Positions 10,240 through 18,492 of a stretch of DNA of 64,000 bases are shown one piece after another. A program made the position numbers and the translations under genes. The stretch's first letter is position 1, and the number at the start of each line of letters is the position of its first letter. This stretch comes from Verrucomicrobiota bacterium (GTDB lineage: Bacteria > Verrucomicrobiota > Verrucomicrobiia > Opitutales > Opitutaceae): contig JADKHC010000011.1 of assembly GCA_016721945.1 (NCBI GenBank), positions 1-64,000 on the forward strand. Reading direction: 5' to 3'. Under the pieces are notes generated by a model. The model was not told the DNA's origin. It saw nothing but the letters and a program-made list of their open reading frames with translations, and ran no database searches.

Positions 10240-10455
10240 CAAGGCCGCCTACATTCCTCAGGGTTTTGGCCCTCGGGGGCGGCGGCGGGGGGGGGGGGGG
10301 CCCCTGGCCCCGCCGCCCGGGCCCGCCCTCCGGGGACCTCTGGGGCGGCTGGCGGGGCCGCCGACCCCCCTTCCTTTTGTGCTCCCCCCCCCCCGGAAGG
10401 CCGGGCCCGGCCGCCGCCGCCCCCTCCCCCCCCGGCCCCGGTTTCCGGGTCGGCG
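10240..10455. other. Homopolymer-rich G/C block (possible sequence artefact)
   Basis: About 200 bases made almost only of G and C, with runs of 15 or so G (about 10287-10301) and repeated runs of 6-10 C. Composition changes abruptly at both sides. All reading frames here are low-complexity Pro/Gly/Arg strings and were not taken as genes. A shorter block of the same kind is at 27530-27590. Confidence 0.6.
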
Positions 10456-10473
10456 GTCCGGCAAAGACCGGTC

Positions 10474-10556
10474 TTCTTTGCGTCTCAGCGACTCTGCGTG
10501 AGTGCAATGAATTATAGATAGCAGTTGGTTTCATGAAAAGCCGCAAAATCGCAAGA
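10474..10556. repeat. Hairpin repeat, ctgcgtctttgcgactctgcgtgag type, copy 2
   Basis: Left arm ttctttgcgtctcagcgactctgcgtgag, spacer with tatagatagcagttgg, right arm tttcatgaaaagccgcaaaatcgcaag. Same order and orientation as the copy at 7945-8040, so the two copies bracket the repeat field and the lectin-like gene. Confidence 0.6.
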
Positions 10557-10662
10557 AAACCAATGCAATGACCAGAAAAGAATCGAGCCTAGCCGATGAC
10601 CTCATGTCTTGACTCTTGACGGAGCCGACCGCGCGAGCGTCTATTTACCAAAACCTCTGCCC

Positions 10663-10887
10663 ATGACCAAAGCCGAACTCCACATCCAAAACCATGCCAG
10701 CGCGTTTACTTCTCAAGAACGGTTCCGGCGAATTCGTTTTCGCGCAGATAAAACGGGTACCGACTCCATCTTGATCGAGGGTTATGTGGCCAATTACGAC
10801 AACTTCCACGCGCTCAAGGAGGATTGGGAAAAAACGAATCCACCGTGCGTCACAAATGTCTTCGTTCACGTCGACCCACAGCGCTGA
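10663..10887 (+). CDS. Small hypothetical protein
   Basis: 74 residues from the ATG at 10663 (MTKAELHIQNHASAFTSQER...). The middle, IRFRADKTGTDSILIEGYVANYDNFHALKEDWEK, followed by VTNVFVHVD, alternates strand and helix in a way that recalls a BON-like domain (a small lipid- or ligand-binding fold), but the match is weak. A longer start at 10609 is possible. Isolated from other genes. Confidence 0.45.
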   Translation: MTKAELHIQNHASAFTSQERFRRIRFRADKTGTDSILIEGYVANYDNFHALKEDWEKTNPPCVTNVFVHVDPQR

Positions 10888-11046
10888 AAACCATTCTCTC
10901 GATCCAGAGGATTTCGGCGGCTGCCATCCATTACTTTCTGGCATAGCTCCTGCTCGTTAACGGGCGGCTGAGTTTCCCTCACCCTTCGGACGCCTCGTCC
11001 GGATGTCATACCTAGCTACAACCTAATTCACCAACAGGAATCGATC

Positions 11047-11268
11047 ATGTCCAAGCCCAACGTAGAAAAACTGCTCTTAGCCGGAGGCAAAGACAAAGTT
11101 CTGCGCGCCAAGTATAACGTCATTGAGACGAAGGATGAATTCATCCGGACCGCCACTGCGGACGGTTACGATTTCACACTCGAAGAGCTCAATGAGGTCC
11201 TCTCGGTGGAAGGGCTCGAGTTCGAGTCCTCGGGCAATCCGCGCACCCGTCAAATCTGGCTGCGCTAG
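11047..11268 (+). CDS. Nif11-like (leader peptide family) small protein
   Basis: 73 residues, MSKPNVEKLLLAGGKDKVLRAKYNVIETK... with the Nif11 signature: an N-terminal helix ending LRAKYN, then A..GYDFTLEELNEVL at residues 38-51. Nif11-type sequences serve as leader peptides of ribosomally made, modified natural products in several phyla, but stand-alone Nif11 proteins of unknown role also exist. The C-terminus (SVEGLEFESSGNPRTRQIWLR) has no double-glycine cleavage site and no Cys or Ser/Thr-rich core. No modifying enzyme is nearby. A Shine-Dalgarno-like AGGA lies about 8 bases before the ATG and a terminator follows. Confidence 0.7.
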   Translation: MSKPNVEKLLLAGGKDKVLRAKYNVIETKDEFIRTATADGYDFTLEELNEVLSVEGLEFESSGNPRTRQIWLR

Positions 11269-11299
11269 TGCGCTCGTCAGGAGTTTTTGAAATTTTCCT

Positions 11300-11334
11300 G
11301 CGGGCATCGCGCATGAGACGCGGCCCGCGTTTTT
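11300..11334 (+). terminator. Terminator after the Nif11-like gene
   Basis: gcgggc (11300-11305) pairs with gcccgc (11323-11328), followed by gttttt. It lies 32 bases after the stop of the Nif11-like gene. Confidence 0.6.
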
Positions 11335-11355
11335 CCGCACCTAATCGAAAAGACT

Positions 11356-11391
11356 AAACCAGGGGGGGCAAAAGCCCTCAGTCTGGTTTTG
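11356..11391. terminator. Hairpin, terminator-like
   Basis: aaaccag (11356-11362) pairs with ctggttt (11383-11389), with an inner ggggc/gccct stem, then a short T run. It lies in the gap between the Nif11-like gene and the YjbR-type gene. Confidence 0.45.
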
Positions 11392-11508
11392 TATCGCCGC
11401 GCCCGGCTAGATGGAATTCAAGCGTGGAGGCTGGTTGATCAATAGAACCGAACGCGGCTTCTTCAGAAAGAAGATTGGCCCGGCCGCACATAATGCTAGG
11501 GATTTTCC

Positions 11509-11853
11509 ATGCGCCTCGAACGCCTCAAATCCTTCGCCCTCGCCCAGCCAGAAACCAAAGTCGTCAGTCAGTGGGGCGGCCTCGTCTTCAAGGTCGTGGA
11601 GAAAATGTTCTTCATGATCATGCTCGATGGCGACACGATCAGCGGCGTCATCTTCAAATGTACGCCGGAAGAGTTTGCCGAACTAGTCGAAATCGATGGT
11701 ATCGGCCAGGCTCCGTACTTCGCCAAGCGCATGTGGGTGCGAGTCGAGGACCTCGCCGCCCTGCCCGAGCCGGAGCTAAACAACCGCATCCGCGCCAGCT
11801 ATGATCTCGTCGTGGCCAAACTGCCGAAGAAAATACAAGCGACGCTCAAGTAA
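11509..11853 (+). CDS. MmcQ/YjbR family protein
   Basis: 114 residues. MRLERLKSFALAQPETKVVSQWGGLVFKVVEKMFFMIML at the N-terminus and the YFAKRMWVRVEDL region (about residues 65-77) followed by L...I..SYDLVVAKLPKK fit the MmcQ/YjbR fold, a CyaY-like small domain with a proposed but unproven DNA-binding role. Family members are typically 110-125 residues, so this one is full length. It stands alone. Confidence 0.85.
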   Translation: MRLERLKSFALAQPETKVVSQWGGLVFKVVEKMFFMIMLDGDTISGVIFKCTPEEFAELVEIDGIGQAPYFAKRMWVRVEDLAALPEPELNNRIRASYDLVVAKLPKKIQATLK

Positions 11854-12221
11854 TATACCCATCGGCGGGGCGTGGTCTTTCTACGCCGCCCCCCCCCAAT
11901 CGCAGGCGCTGGAAAAGAAAAGCTCCAGCTTGGGATTCAAACCCTTGTTGAAACAAATGAGTGGACAACGGAAATTCGTTAAAACTAACGTCTACAACTA
12001 ATTTTTGCCGACAGGACTACAGGAAGTGCATAACAATAATATTGATGGAGTTTCATAGGTGAGACGCACACTCTGCACTATGAAGCTGTAGACAGCTCGA
12101 ATTCGAAATGTAGCCTGCGATTACGCGATGGCTAAAAATACCCGCTATCGTTTGAACTTTTTCAGGACTCGGAAAACATTATACGCAGTTCGGCAAAACA
12201 AGTAACGGGAAAACAAAACTC
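11854..12221. other. Intergenic region, nothing recognised
   Basis: About 370 bases between the YjbR-type gene and the VOC gene. It contains a run of C (about 11889-11897) and an A/T-richer second half, but no convincing gene, repeat or RNA was seen. Confidence 0.5.
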
Positions 12222-12599
12222 ATGAATAACGCACGCAATATAGTCGGATGGTTCGAAATCTATGTTCAGGACATGGTGCGCGCAAAGGCGTTTTATGAGG
12301 AAACGTTTGACGTTAAGCTGGAGGCGCTGCCCAGCCCTGTCATCAAGATGTACGCGTTTCCCTTTCTGCCCGACAAACCAGGTTGTCCCGGTGCGCTGGT
12401 GAAGATGGAGGGATTCGAGCCCGGCGGAAACAGCACGCTCGTCTATTTCTCATGCGAAGATTGCGCGATCGAATCTGCGCGAGCGGCGAAATGCGGCGGC
12501 GAAATCTTTAAGGAGAAATTCTCCATTGGCGGATATGGCTTCATCGCCCTCGTCCATGACACCGAGGGCAACCTGATCGGCCTGCATTCGATGAAGTAG
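12222..12599 (+). CDS. VOC family (glyoxalase/bleomycin resistance-like) protein
   Basis: 125-residue single-domain protein of the vicinal oxygen chelate superfamily. GWFEIYVQDMVRAKAFYEETFDVKLE (residues 9-34) is the typical first beta-alpha unit, and FIALVHDTEGNLIGLHSMK closes the second unit with the terminal D-x-E-G-N-x-I-G-L-H signature that carries a metal or active-site ligand. Members include glyoxalases, dioxygenases and antibiotic-binding proteins, and the substrate here cannot be deduced. Start chosen at the only good ATG, with the purine-rich cgggaaaacaaaactc upstream. Confidence 0.85.
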   Translation: MNNARNIVGWFEIYVQDMVRAKAFYEETFDVKLEALPSPVIKMYAFPFLPDKPGCPGALVKMEGFEPGGNSTLVYFSCEDCAIESARAAKCGGEIFKEKFSIGGYGFIALVHDTEGNLIGLHSMK

Positions 12600-12827
12600 C
12601 CGACCGGCGTTGAGCAGGAATAGCGAACGTCCACGGCGAATAACGGGCGAAATTCACGCCTCGTTCTGGCGGATGGTTCCTTACCGGAGTAATCAAGAAT
12701 ACTGGCGCGCCTTCCCTACTACCAGCTCACGTTTCTTTTGCGGGCTTCTTATGCGGGATAAGGACCACTGAGCCGCGTGCCATTTTCCTTGTTGCCACCC
12801 AGCACTATTCCCGGCCCTTTAACCACC

Positions 12828-14006
12828 ATGCCTGAGACCGAAACTGCTCCTTTTCTCAGCAACGCCCAACGTCGTTTGCTTGCCTTTGCCCTCGGTCTGT
12901 TTGCCGTCATCGCCATCGTCGCCCTGCTCGCCTTCGTCCTTGTGGTGCTAGGCGATCTGGTCGGCTTTTTCTCCGGAGTGCTTTGGCCACTCGCTGTCGC
13001 CTGTGTGCTTGCGCTGATTCTCCGGCCTGCAGTCGACCTGTTGGAAAAGCGTTTCAATGGTCGGCGTACGCTTGCAGTCGTGCTGCTCTACGCTGTTTTC
13101 CTGCTCTTCGTGGCGGGTCTTCTGGTTACAGCCATTCCTCCGCTGGTGGACCAGATTTTGGATTTCATCGCGTTTATTCCGACCTTGTGGGCACAAGCCA
13201 TCGCGTATGTGAAAGTCAACTACCCGAGCTGGGTCACCACCGGCGAACGCCTCACCTCCTACCCTGCGGTCACCAGCATGCTGGACAGCCTGCAAGCCGA
13301 GTTGAGCAAAGCGCCCAGCTTGGTCATGCCTTCGCTCAAAGCCATGAGCCAGGGCGTTGCCTCGGTGTTCGGCTTCGTCGCCCACCTCGCAATCATACCG
13401 ATCTACCTTTTCTTCTTTCTGCTGGTTCGGCGCGACCTTACCCAGAGTCTGCCCGCTCACCTGCCTTTCCTGCGCCCGACCGTACGCGATGACATCGTCT
13501 TCCTCGTCGGCGAATTTGTTAACATCGTTGTATCCTTTTTCCGGGGACAACTCCTGATCGGCCTGATCATGGGCCTGTTGCTCGCGATCGGGTTCAGTAT
13601 TTGCGGATTAAAATTCGGCTTTTTCATCGGTCTCACGCTGGGAATTCTCAATATCATCCCCTATCTGGGCACCATCATCGGCCTAGCGGTGACAATTCCA
13701 CTGGCCTTCTTCCAACCCGGCGGCGGCCTCGGCCTGATCGGACTGGTGCTGATGGTTTACGTCATCGTGCAAAACATCGAGGGCTGGTTCCTCACACCAA
13801 AAATTATGGGCGAACGCACCGGCCTGCATCCGGTGATGATCATCGTGGCCATTTTCTTTTGGGGCACCGCCTTCAAAGGTCTGCTCGGCATGATCCTCGC
13901 GATCCCGCTCACCGCGTTTTTCGTGACCGCCTGGCGCTTCGGGAAGTGGCGCTATTTCCCGGCGAACTCGACGCCAACCAGCCATGACACGAAGGTCGGC
14001 GCCTGA
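12828..14006 (+). CDS. AI-2E family transporter (PerM-like permease)
   Basis: 392-residue integral membrane protein. The ATG at 12828 (MPETETAPFLSNAQRRLLAF) was preferred to a GTG at 12777. Paired transmembrane stretches occur at residues ~20-70, then the LxRPAVDLLEKRFNGRRTLAVVLLY region, a soluble helical section (~110-190), and a C-terminal set with FFIGLTLGILNIIPYLGTIIGL and EGWFLTPKIMGERTGLHPVMIIVAIFFWG, the most conserved part of the AI-2E/PerM family. Family members have been linked to AI-2 export and Na+/H+ exchange. The substrate here is unknown. Its 3' end overlaps the zinc-ribbon gene by 23 bases. Confidence 0.9.
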   Translation: MPETETAPFLSNAQRRLLAFALGLFAVIAIVALLAFVLVVLGDLVGFFSGVLWPLAVACVLALILRPAVDLLEKRFNGRRTLAVVLLYAVFLLFVAGLLVTAIPPLVDQILDFIAFIPTLWAQAIAYVKVNYPSWVTTGERLTSYPAVTSMLDSLQAELSKAPSLVMPSLKAMSQGVASVFGFVAHLAIIPIYLFFFLLVRRDLTQSLPAHLPFLRPTVRDDIVFLVGEFVNIVVSFFRGQLLIGLIMGLLLAIGFSICGLKFGFFIGLTLGILNIIPYLGTIIGLAVTIPLAFFQPGGGLGLIGLVLMVYVIVQNIEGWFLTPKIMGERTGLHPVMIIVAIFFWGTAFKGLLGMILAIPLTAFFVTAWRFGKWRYFPANSTPTSHDTKVGA

Positions 14007-14253
14007 GCATTGCGCGAATTGCGGGGCAGCCATCCCGCCGAGCGCCCGTGCCTGTCCTGAGTGCGGCGCCGACGAACGCACCGGCTGGGCAGAGCAAGAC
14101 ATCTACGACGGCCTCGATCTACCCGAGGACGACGAAACGCAGGAACGAAACAACCGCTCCCACCAAAATCGCCAGACCAACCGCTGGTTCTGGCTCTACG
14201 TCGCCATCGTCCTGATCCTCCTGCTCACCCTCGGAGCGTTGGGGCTGCGCTGA
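13984..14253 (+). CDS. Zinc-ribbon membrane protein
   Basis: 89 residues. CANCGAAIPPSARACPECGAD (CxxC...CxxC, residues 10-30) forms a zinc ribbon, followed by an acidic linker and one C-terminal transmembrane helix (WFWLYVAIVLILLLTLGAL, residues ~68-86). It would be tail-anchored with the ribbon in the cytoplasm. The 23-base overlap with the AI-2E permease implies co-translation, so the two may work together. No more specific family known. Confidence 0.7.
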   Translation: MTRRSAPEHCANCGAAIPPSARACPECGADERTGWAEQDIYDGLDLPEDDETQERNNRSHQNRQTNRWFWLYVAIVLILLLTLGALGLR

Positions 14254-14261
14254 AAAGCTTT

Positions 14262-14460
14262 CCGAAGGTGGAGCCCGATGTCCCATCGGGCTTGATCGGA
14301 GTCGCGCAGCGAAAGCCCCGAGCTTCTAAACTTTAAACAGAAGACAACAAAGAGAACGAAGGTGGGGCCGGGTTTAAGTGCGAAGTCGACGACCCCGGCA
14401 ACACCGGAATCTAGTGTACGCTCAACCTCTTCGTTACCTTCGTTTTCTTGTGTAATATCT
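14262..14460. repeat. Partial MITE-like palindrome and a purine/pyrimidine inverted repeat
   Basis: ggtggagcccgatgtcccatcgggcttgatcgga at about 14267-14301 matches the core hairpin of the ~155-bp element at 48771-48926. Downstream, agacaacaaagagaacgaagg (14342-14362) pairs imperfectly with cttcgttaccttcgttttcttgtg (14428-14451), a relative of the pyrimidine-rich repeats at 44371, 54845 and 60269. No gene in this gap. Confidence 0.5.
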
Positions 14461-14515
14461 AAAACGAGCCATACGAGTTTACAATCGGTGAAACTTGCGT
14501 TAATATAACCAATCG

Positions 14516-15849
14516 TCACTCCACCAAAGGCGGCGGCTCGACGTAGACGCCTTTCTTGATTTCGAGCTTCACGTTTTCGAAAACAGGTTTGTCGGCATCT
14601 TTCACGATAAAATCTTTCTCGGCCGTCAGCGTGACGTTGCGCAGCGTGATGGCAGTGATCGGGCTTTCCGGCAGGCCGATGATTTTCCCCGCGCGCTTTG
14701 AATTCACGATGGTCACATCTTCGATGAGGATATTCTTGATCGCCGGAATCTTGGTCGGATCGCCAGTAAAATCAGGGCGATTATTGTCCACGTAAGAGAG
14801 GTCGAGAACGATGGCGTTGGCCACGTTCTTCATGACGATGTCGGTGTAGCGCACATTCTCAATCAGGCCACCAGCACCACGCATGGATTTGATGCGAATG
14901 CCGTTGTCCGTGCCTTCGAGTATGCAGCGTCGCACGAGCATATTGCTGATGCCCGCCGAGGTTTCGGAGCCGATCGAAAGACCGTGGCCGTGCTTGATGA
15001 TGCAATCCTCGATCAGGATATTCCGGCCGCCTGATTTGATGACGATATCGTCGTCACCGGTGTCAATGGTGCAGTGATGTATCCAAACATTAGTACAGTT
15101 GCCGGGATCGATAGCATCGGTGTTGGGCGCGTCGAACGGTGCGTGGACCTTCACACGCTCGATCGTGAGATCGGTGATGTTACGCGGCACGAGGTGAAAC
15201 ATGGGGGAGTTTTGCAACGTGACATCGGCTACGAGCAGGCGTTCGCAGCGGTCGATGACGATCATGTTCGTCCGACGATAAACGATACGATTTGGTTCGG
15301 TAGCTTTGACTTTGCGCGCGGCGCGTTCGGACCAAGCCCACCAGAGCGCCCCGCTGCCATCGATCGTGCCCGTCCCCGTGATGGCGACGTCGTGCAGGTT
15401 CTTGCCATTAATGAGGGGTGCCGACGGCTGGACTTTCGTGAGAACTTCTTTTTGAGAATGAAAAGTAGTGGGCTCAGCGATACCGAAAGCAGCAAAGGAG
15501 TCGGGAGCCTGGATCACCGCTCCTCGGCGAGATGCAGATCTAGATTAGAGCACAGGGTGATCGGCAGTGTGCGGAAAATGCCTTTCGGCACGACGAGTTT
15601 TCCACCGCCCGCTTGCGCTATGGCCGCGATGGCTTTTTTGAAAGCGTCGGTATTGAGCGTTTTGCCGTCTCCCACCGCGCCAAAATCCGTGAGCAGAAAT
15701 GTACGATCAGGGATACTCGGCCGCGCCGGACGAATATTTTCCACTGCGGAGACATCGACCGCTGCGCCATTGACCAAGGTTGGGGCCAAAAGAGCAGTGC
15801 AGGCCATCAATGCGAAACAATAGACGCGTTTTAACAGAGGGTTTTTCAT
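14516..15849 (-). pseudogene. Exported GH28 polygalacturonase, one frameshift
   Basis: Glycoside hydrolase family 28, which hydrolyses alpha-1,4 bonds between galacturonic acid units in pectin. It starts at 15849 with a signal peptide (MKNPLLKRVYCFALMACTALLAPTLVNGA), then FLLTDFGAVGDGKTLNTDAFKKAI, the usual N-terminal GH28 strand. After LHLAEE the frame is lost near 15518, where one missing G (GAGGAG-CGGTG) would give EEAVIQAPDS and restore the frame. The rest carries all four catalytic signatures: NTDAID, GDDDIVIKSGG, GHGLSIGSE and RIKS. About 443 residues overall if repaired, normal for the family. All catalytic motifs are intact, so either a very recent mutation or a read error is likely. 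Confidence 0.85.
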
Positions 15850-15999
15850 GGGGCTAAAGGCGGGAAGAAAACTCCGACGAGCCAAATCGCAACTGACCTG
15901 GACAGCGAGCAAGAACGCGCCCGCCAAACATGGACTCTTGAAGTGCATCCGGAGGGGCCGCAACGTATCCGGTTTCACCACCAGCCAACCGCCACCATC

Positions 16000-17007
16000 A
16001 TGCCTTGGGACATCCAGTATAAGAACGGAATTTATCTCCCCCAGATCGACTGGTGGCTCGATGCGCAGAAGCCAGCCAATCGCGCAGTAGTGTCTCATGC
16101 GCATATCGATCATTGCGCCAGACACAAAGAAATCGTCTGCACGCCCGCAACCGCGCGGTTGATGCGTGCGCGCATGCCGGGAAAACGCGTGGAACACCTG
16201 CTGCCCTTCGGTCAGGCCGAACAACTCACCAGCGACACGTCCGTGACGCTCCTCCCGGCCGGACACATCTTCGGCTCTGCACTCTGCCTGCTCGAACATT
16301 CGCAACACGGCCGCCTGCTCTACACGGGAGATTTCAAGCTCCACGCCGGCCTGGCTGCCGAACCTTGCGCCACACCCCAAGCCGATGTGCTCATCATGGA
16401 GACTACGTTTGGACGGCCTCGTTACGTTTTCCCGCCGGTCGAGGAAGTGCGCGCGGCACTCGTGAAGTTTTGCCAGCAGGCCTTTGCTGCGGGTGCCACT
16501 CCGGTCTTCTACGCGTACGGGCTCGGGAAAAGTCAGGAGCTGCTCTGCATTCTCGGTGCCGCCGGATTGCCCGTGATGATGCATTCCGAAACCTTTCGCC
16601 TGACGGAAACCTGCCGCCAACTCGGTCTCGCCCTGCCCGACTATCACGAATTCTCCGCCGATAAGCTTCCCGGCCACGTGGTCATCTGCCCGCCACAAAG
16701 TCGCAATGCGTCCTTCCTCCGAAAAATCCCCGCACCGCGCACCGCGATGGTTTCGGGTTGGGCGCTGGACCGCTCCACAGTTTTTCGCCACCGCTGCGAC
16801 GCCGCGTTTCCGCTCTCAGACCACGCAGACTTTCCCGAGTTGCTACGCTTCGTCGAGCTCGTGAAACCGAAGCGCGTACTCACGCTGCATGGTTTCGCAG
16901 CCGACTTCGCCCGGCATCTGCGCCAACTCGGCATCGACGCCTGGGCCATCAGCGAGCACAATCAGATGGAGCTTCCGCTGCTCGGCCCGCCGCGACCAGC
17001 AGTGTAA
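16000..17007 (+). CDS. Metallo-beta-lactamase/beta-CASP exonuclease-like protein
   Basis: 335-residue protein with the start taken at 16000 (MPWDIQYKNGIYL). SHAHIDHC (residues 28-35) is the HxHxDH zinc-binding motif, LLPAGHIFGSALCLLE and YTGDFK supply the next ligands, and LSDHADFPELLRFVE with LTLHGFAADFARHL complete the beta-CASP part. This architecture is that of the DNA-ligase-associated or mRNA-3'-end-processing-factor-like exonucleases. No ligase or helicase neighbour is present, so its role in DNA repair or RNA processing is open. Confidence 0.8.
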   Translation: MPWDIQYKNGIYLPQIDWWLDAQKPANRAVVSHAHIDHCARHKEIVCTPATARLMRARMPGKRVEHLLPFGQAEQLTSDTSVTLLPAGHIFGSALCLLEHSQHGRLLYTGDFKLHAGLAAEPCATPQADVLIMETTFGRPRYVFPPVEEVRAALVKFCQQAFAAGATPVFYAYGLGKSQELLCILGAAGLPVMMHSETFRLTETCRQLGLALPDYHEFSADKLPGHVVICPPQSRNASFLRKIPAPRTAMVSGWALDRSTVFRHRCDAAFPLSDHADFPELLRFVELVKPKRVLTLHGFAADFARHLRQLGIDAWAISEHNQMELPLLGPPRPAV

Positions 17008-17109
17008 GCTGTGCGACTTTTTGACGATGCACCATGAAGCGACGTGACATTTACGACACGCCATGAAAAGACGGTTGTGTTCTGATACTTCTTTGCAGTC
17101 AAAACTCCC

Positions 17110-17934
17110 ATGCCCTTCCTGCTCAAAAGTTGCCTCGCCCTGTTGCTCGGTCTCGCCGCAATGAACGCCTCGGCTGAACCCTTCACGGCTTTTGGCGATG
17201 GCGAACGTCTCGTCTATAAAGTGAGCTGGGGCGTCATCGGGGCGGGCAAGATCGTCATTTCCGCCAAAGCCGAGACCGGCCCGAACGGCAAACCGCTCAT
17301 GCGCATAACCAATAAGATCGCTTCGAGCGGCATGGTGCGTGGTCTTTACCGTTTCGACAATGTCGCCGAAATCCTCATCGAACGCGACACCGGCCGCATG
17401 CTCTGGAGCGCGGAAAAAGGTCAGGAACGCAACAAACAGACGGAAAGCCGAACCGATTTCGACTACACAACCAATCTCGCCCACCACAAAGACACCTACC
17501 GTCCCGGCCGCAACCGAGACATCCCGCTCGCCACCGGTGCCGAGCCCATGGATCTCATCTCTGCCCTGATTCAAACCCGCCGGTGGGAAATCAAGGTCGG
17601 TGAAAGTCGCGATGTGCTGGTGCATTTTGGCCCCGATCTATTTCCGGTCACCATCCATGCCGAAGGCATCGAAGAAGTGGATACACCCATCGGCGACTTC
17701 CAGACGATGCTGCTTTCGCCTCGCATGGAAAAGGAACCTCCGCGCGGCCTCTTCAAACGCGGAGGCAAAATCAGTGTCTGGGTCGCACAAAGCGGCGAAC
17801 GCCTGCCAGTGAAGATGCAACTGCAACTCGGCTTTGGCTCGGCTACCCTCAAGCTCATCGAGCACACCCTGCCACAACCGACTGCGCCGACGCCAACGCC
17901 CGCTCCAGACCCGGCCAGCGCGGATCCAAAGTAA
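17110..17934 (+). CDS. DUF3108 domain exported protein
   Basis: 274 residues with a signal peptide (MPFLLKSCLALLLGLAAMNASA). FGDGERLVYKVSWGVIGAGKIVISAK at ~30-55 is the typical opening of DUF3108, a periplasmic beta-rich family of unknown function in Gram-negative bacteria. The tail (residues ~250-274) is Pro/Thr-rich and unstructured. The 3' end overlaps the convergent glycosylase gene by 80 bases. Confidence 0.85.
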   Translation: MPFLLKSCLALLLGLAAMNASAEPFTAFGDGERLVYKVSWGVIGAGKIVISAKAETGPNGKPLMRITNKIASSGMVRGLYRFDNVAEILIERDTGRMLWSAEKGQERNKQTESRTDFDYTTNLAHHKDTYRPGRNRDIPLATGAEPMDLISALIQTRRWEIKVGESRDVLVHFGPDLFPVTIHAEGIEEVDTPIGDFQTMLLSPRMEKEPPRGLFKRGGKISVWVAQSGERLPVKMQLQLGFGSATLKLIEHTLPQPTAPTPTPAPDPASADPK

Positions 17935-18445
17935 ACCGCCACGGCTTCTTCGCCCAGAGCGGTCCTGCATAATCGACGCCAATACGCGGCGCGATCTGTA
18001 TCCATTTTTTAGGCACAGCGATTCCATCGTCCTCCAAGTGAAGTCCGGAGGCCGGGCTGGCGGCCAGACCATTAAGTTTCCTGTCGATAGCAAGTTGTTT
18101 GGTCAACCGCCCCGGACCACTCACGTCGTGCAAGCCGCGAATGAGCACCGCCGCAGGAAAATCCTCCGGCCCGACGACGAGATTCAACATCTCGTGCACG
18201 CCATAACAAAGATAAACATACCAGACACCGCCGGGCCGAAACATCACCTCGGTGCGCGCCGTGCGACCTTTGCTCGCATGACAGGCTTTGTCGTCAACAC
18301 CGTTATACGCCTCGGTCTCGGTGATCAGATGCCTCGAAACACCTCCGCCAGTCCGCGCGCGCACAAGCGTTTTGCCCAGCAGCCACGGTGCCAGTACGAC
18401 CGCGTCGTCGGCTTGAAAACGTTCGTGGCTGATGATCGTGTTCAT
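17855..18445 (-). CDS. 3-methyladenine DNA glycosylase (AAG/MPG type)
   Basis: 196-residue base-excision repair enzyme that removes alkylated purines. LAPWLLGKTLVRARTGGGVSRHLITETEAYNGVDDKACHASKGRTARTEVMF contains the TEAY-x-x-x-D-x-A-x-H-A motif with the catalytic Glu and base-flipping Tyr, and GGVWYVYLCYGVHEMLNLV is the matching second signature. Length is normal for bacterial MPG proteins. Its C-terminal coding region overlaps the 3' end of the DUF3108 gene on the other strand, so the two transcripts are complementary for 80 bases. Confidence 0.93.
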   Translation of the reverse strand: MNTIISHERFQADDAVVLAPWLLGKTLVRARTGGGVSRHLITETEAYNGVDDKACHASKGRTARTEVMFRPGGVWYVYLCYGVHEMLNLVVGPEDFPAAVLIRGLHDVSGPGRLTKQLAIDRKLNGLAASPASGLHLEDDGIAVPKKWIQIAPRIGVDYAGPLWAKKPWRFTLDPRWPGLERALASAQSVVAGCAR

Positions 18446-18492
18446 CGCGCTCGTATATCGTGGGAAAATTCTCTTTCTGTAGAGCCTAAACC

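Noticed and set aside
10180..10521. Overlapping open frames on both strands in the G/C block
   Set aside because: They are low-complexity Pro/Gly/Arg strings caused by homopolymer runs, with no start signals and no family resemblance.
12948..13550. 200-residue minus-strand frame inside the AI-2E permease
   Set aside because: Shadow of the permease coding sequence; rich in Gln, Asp and His without any motif.
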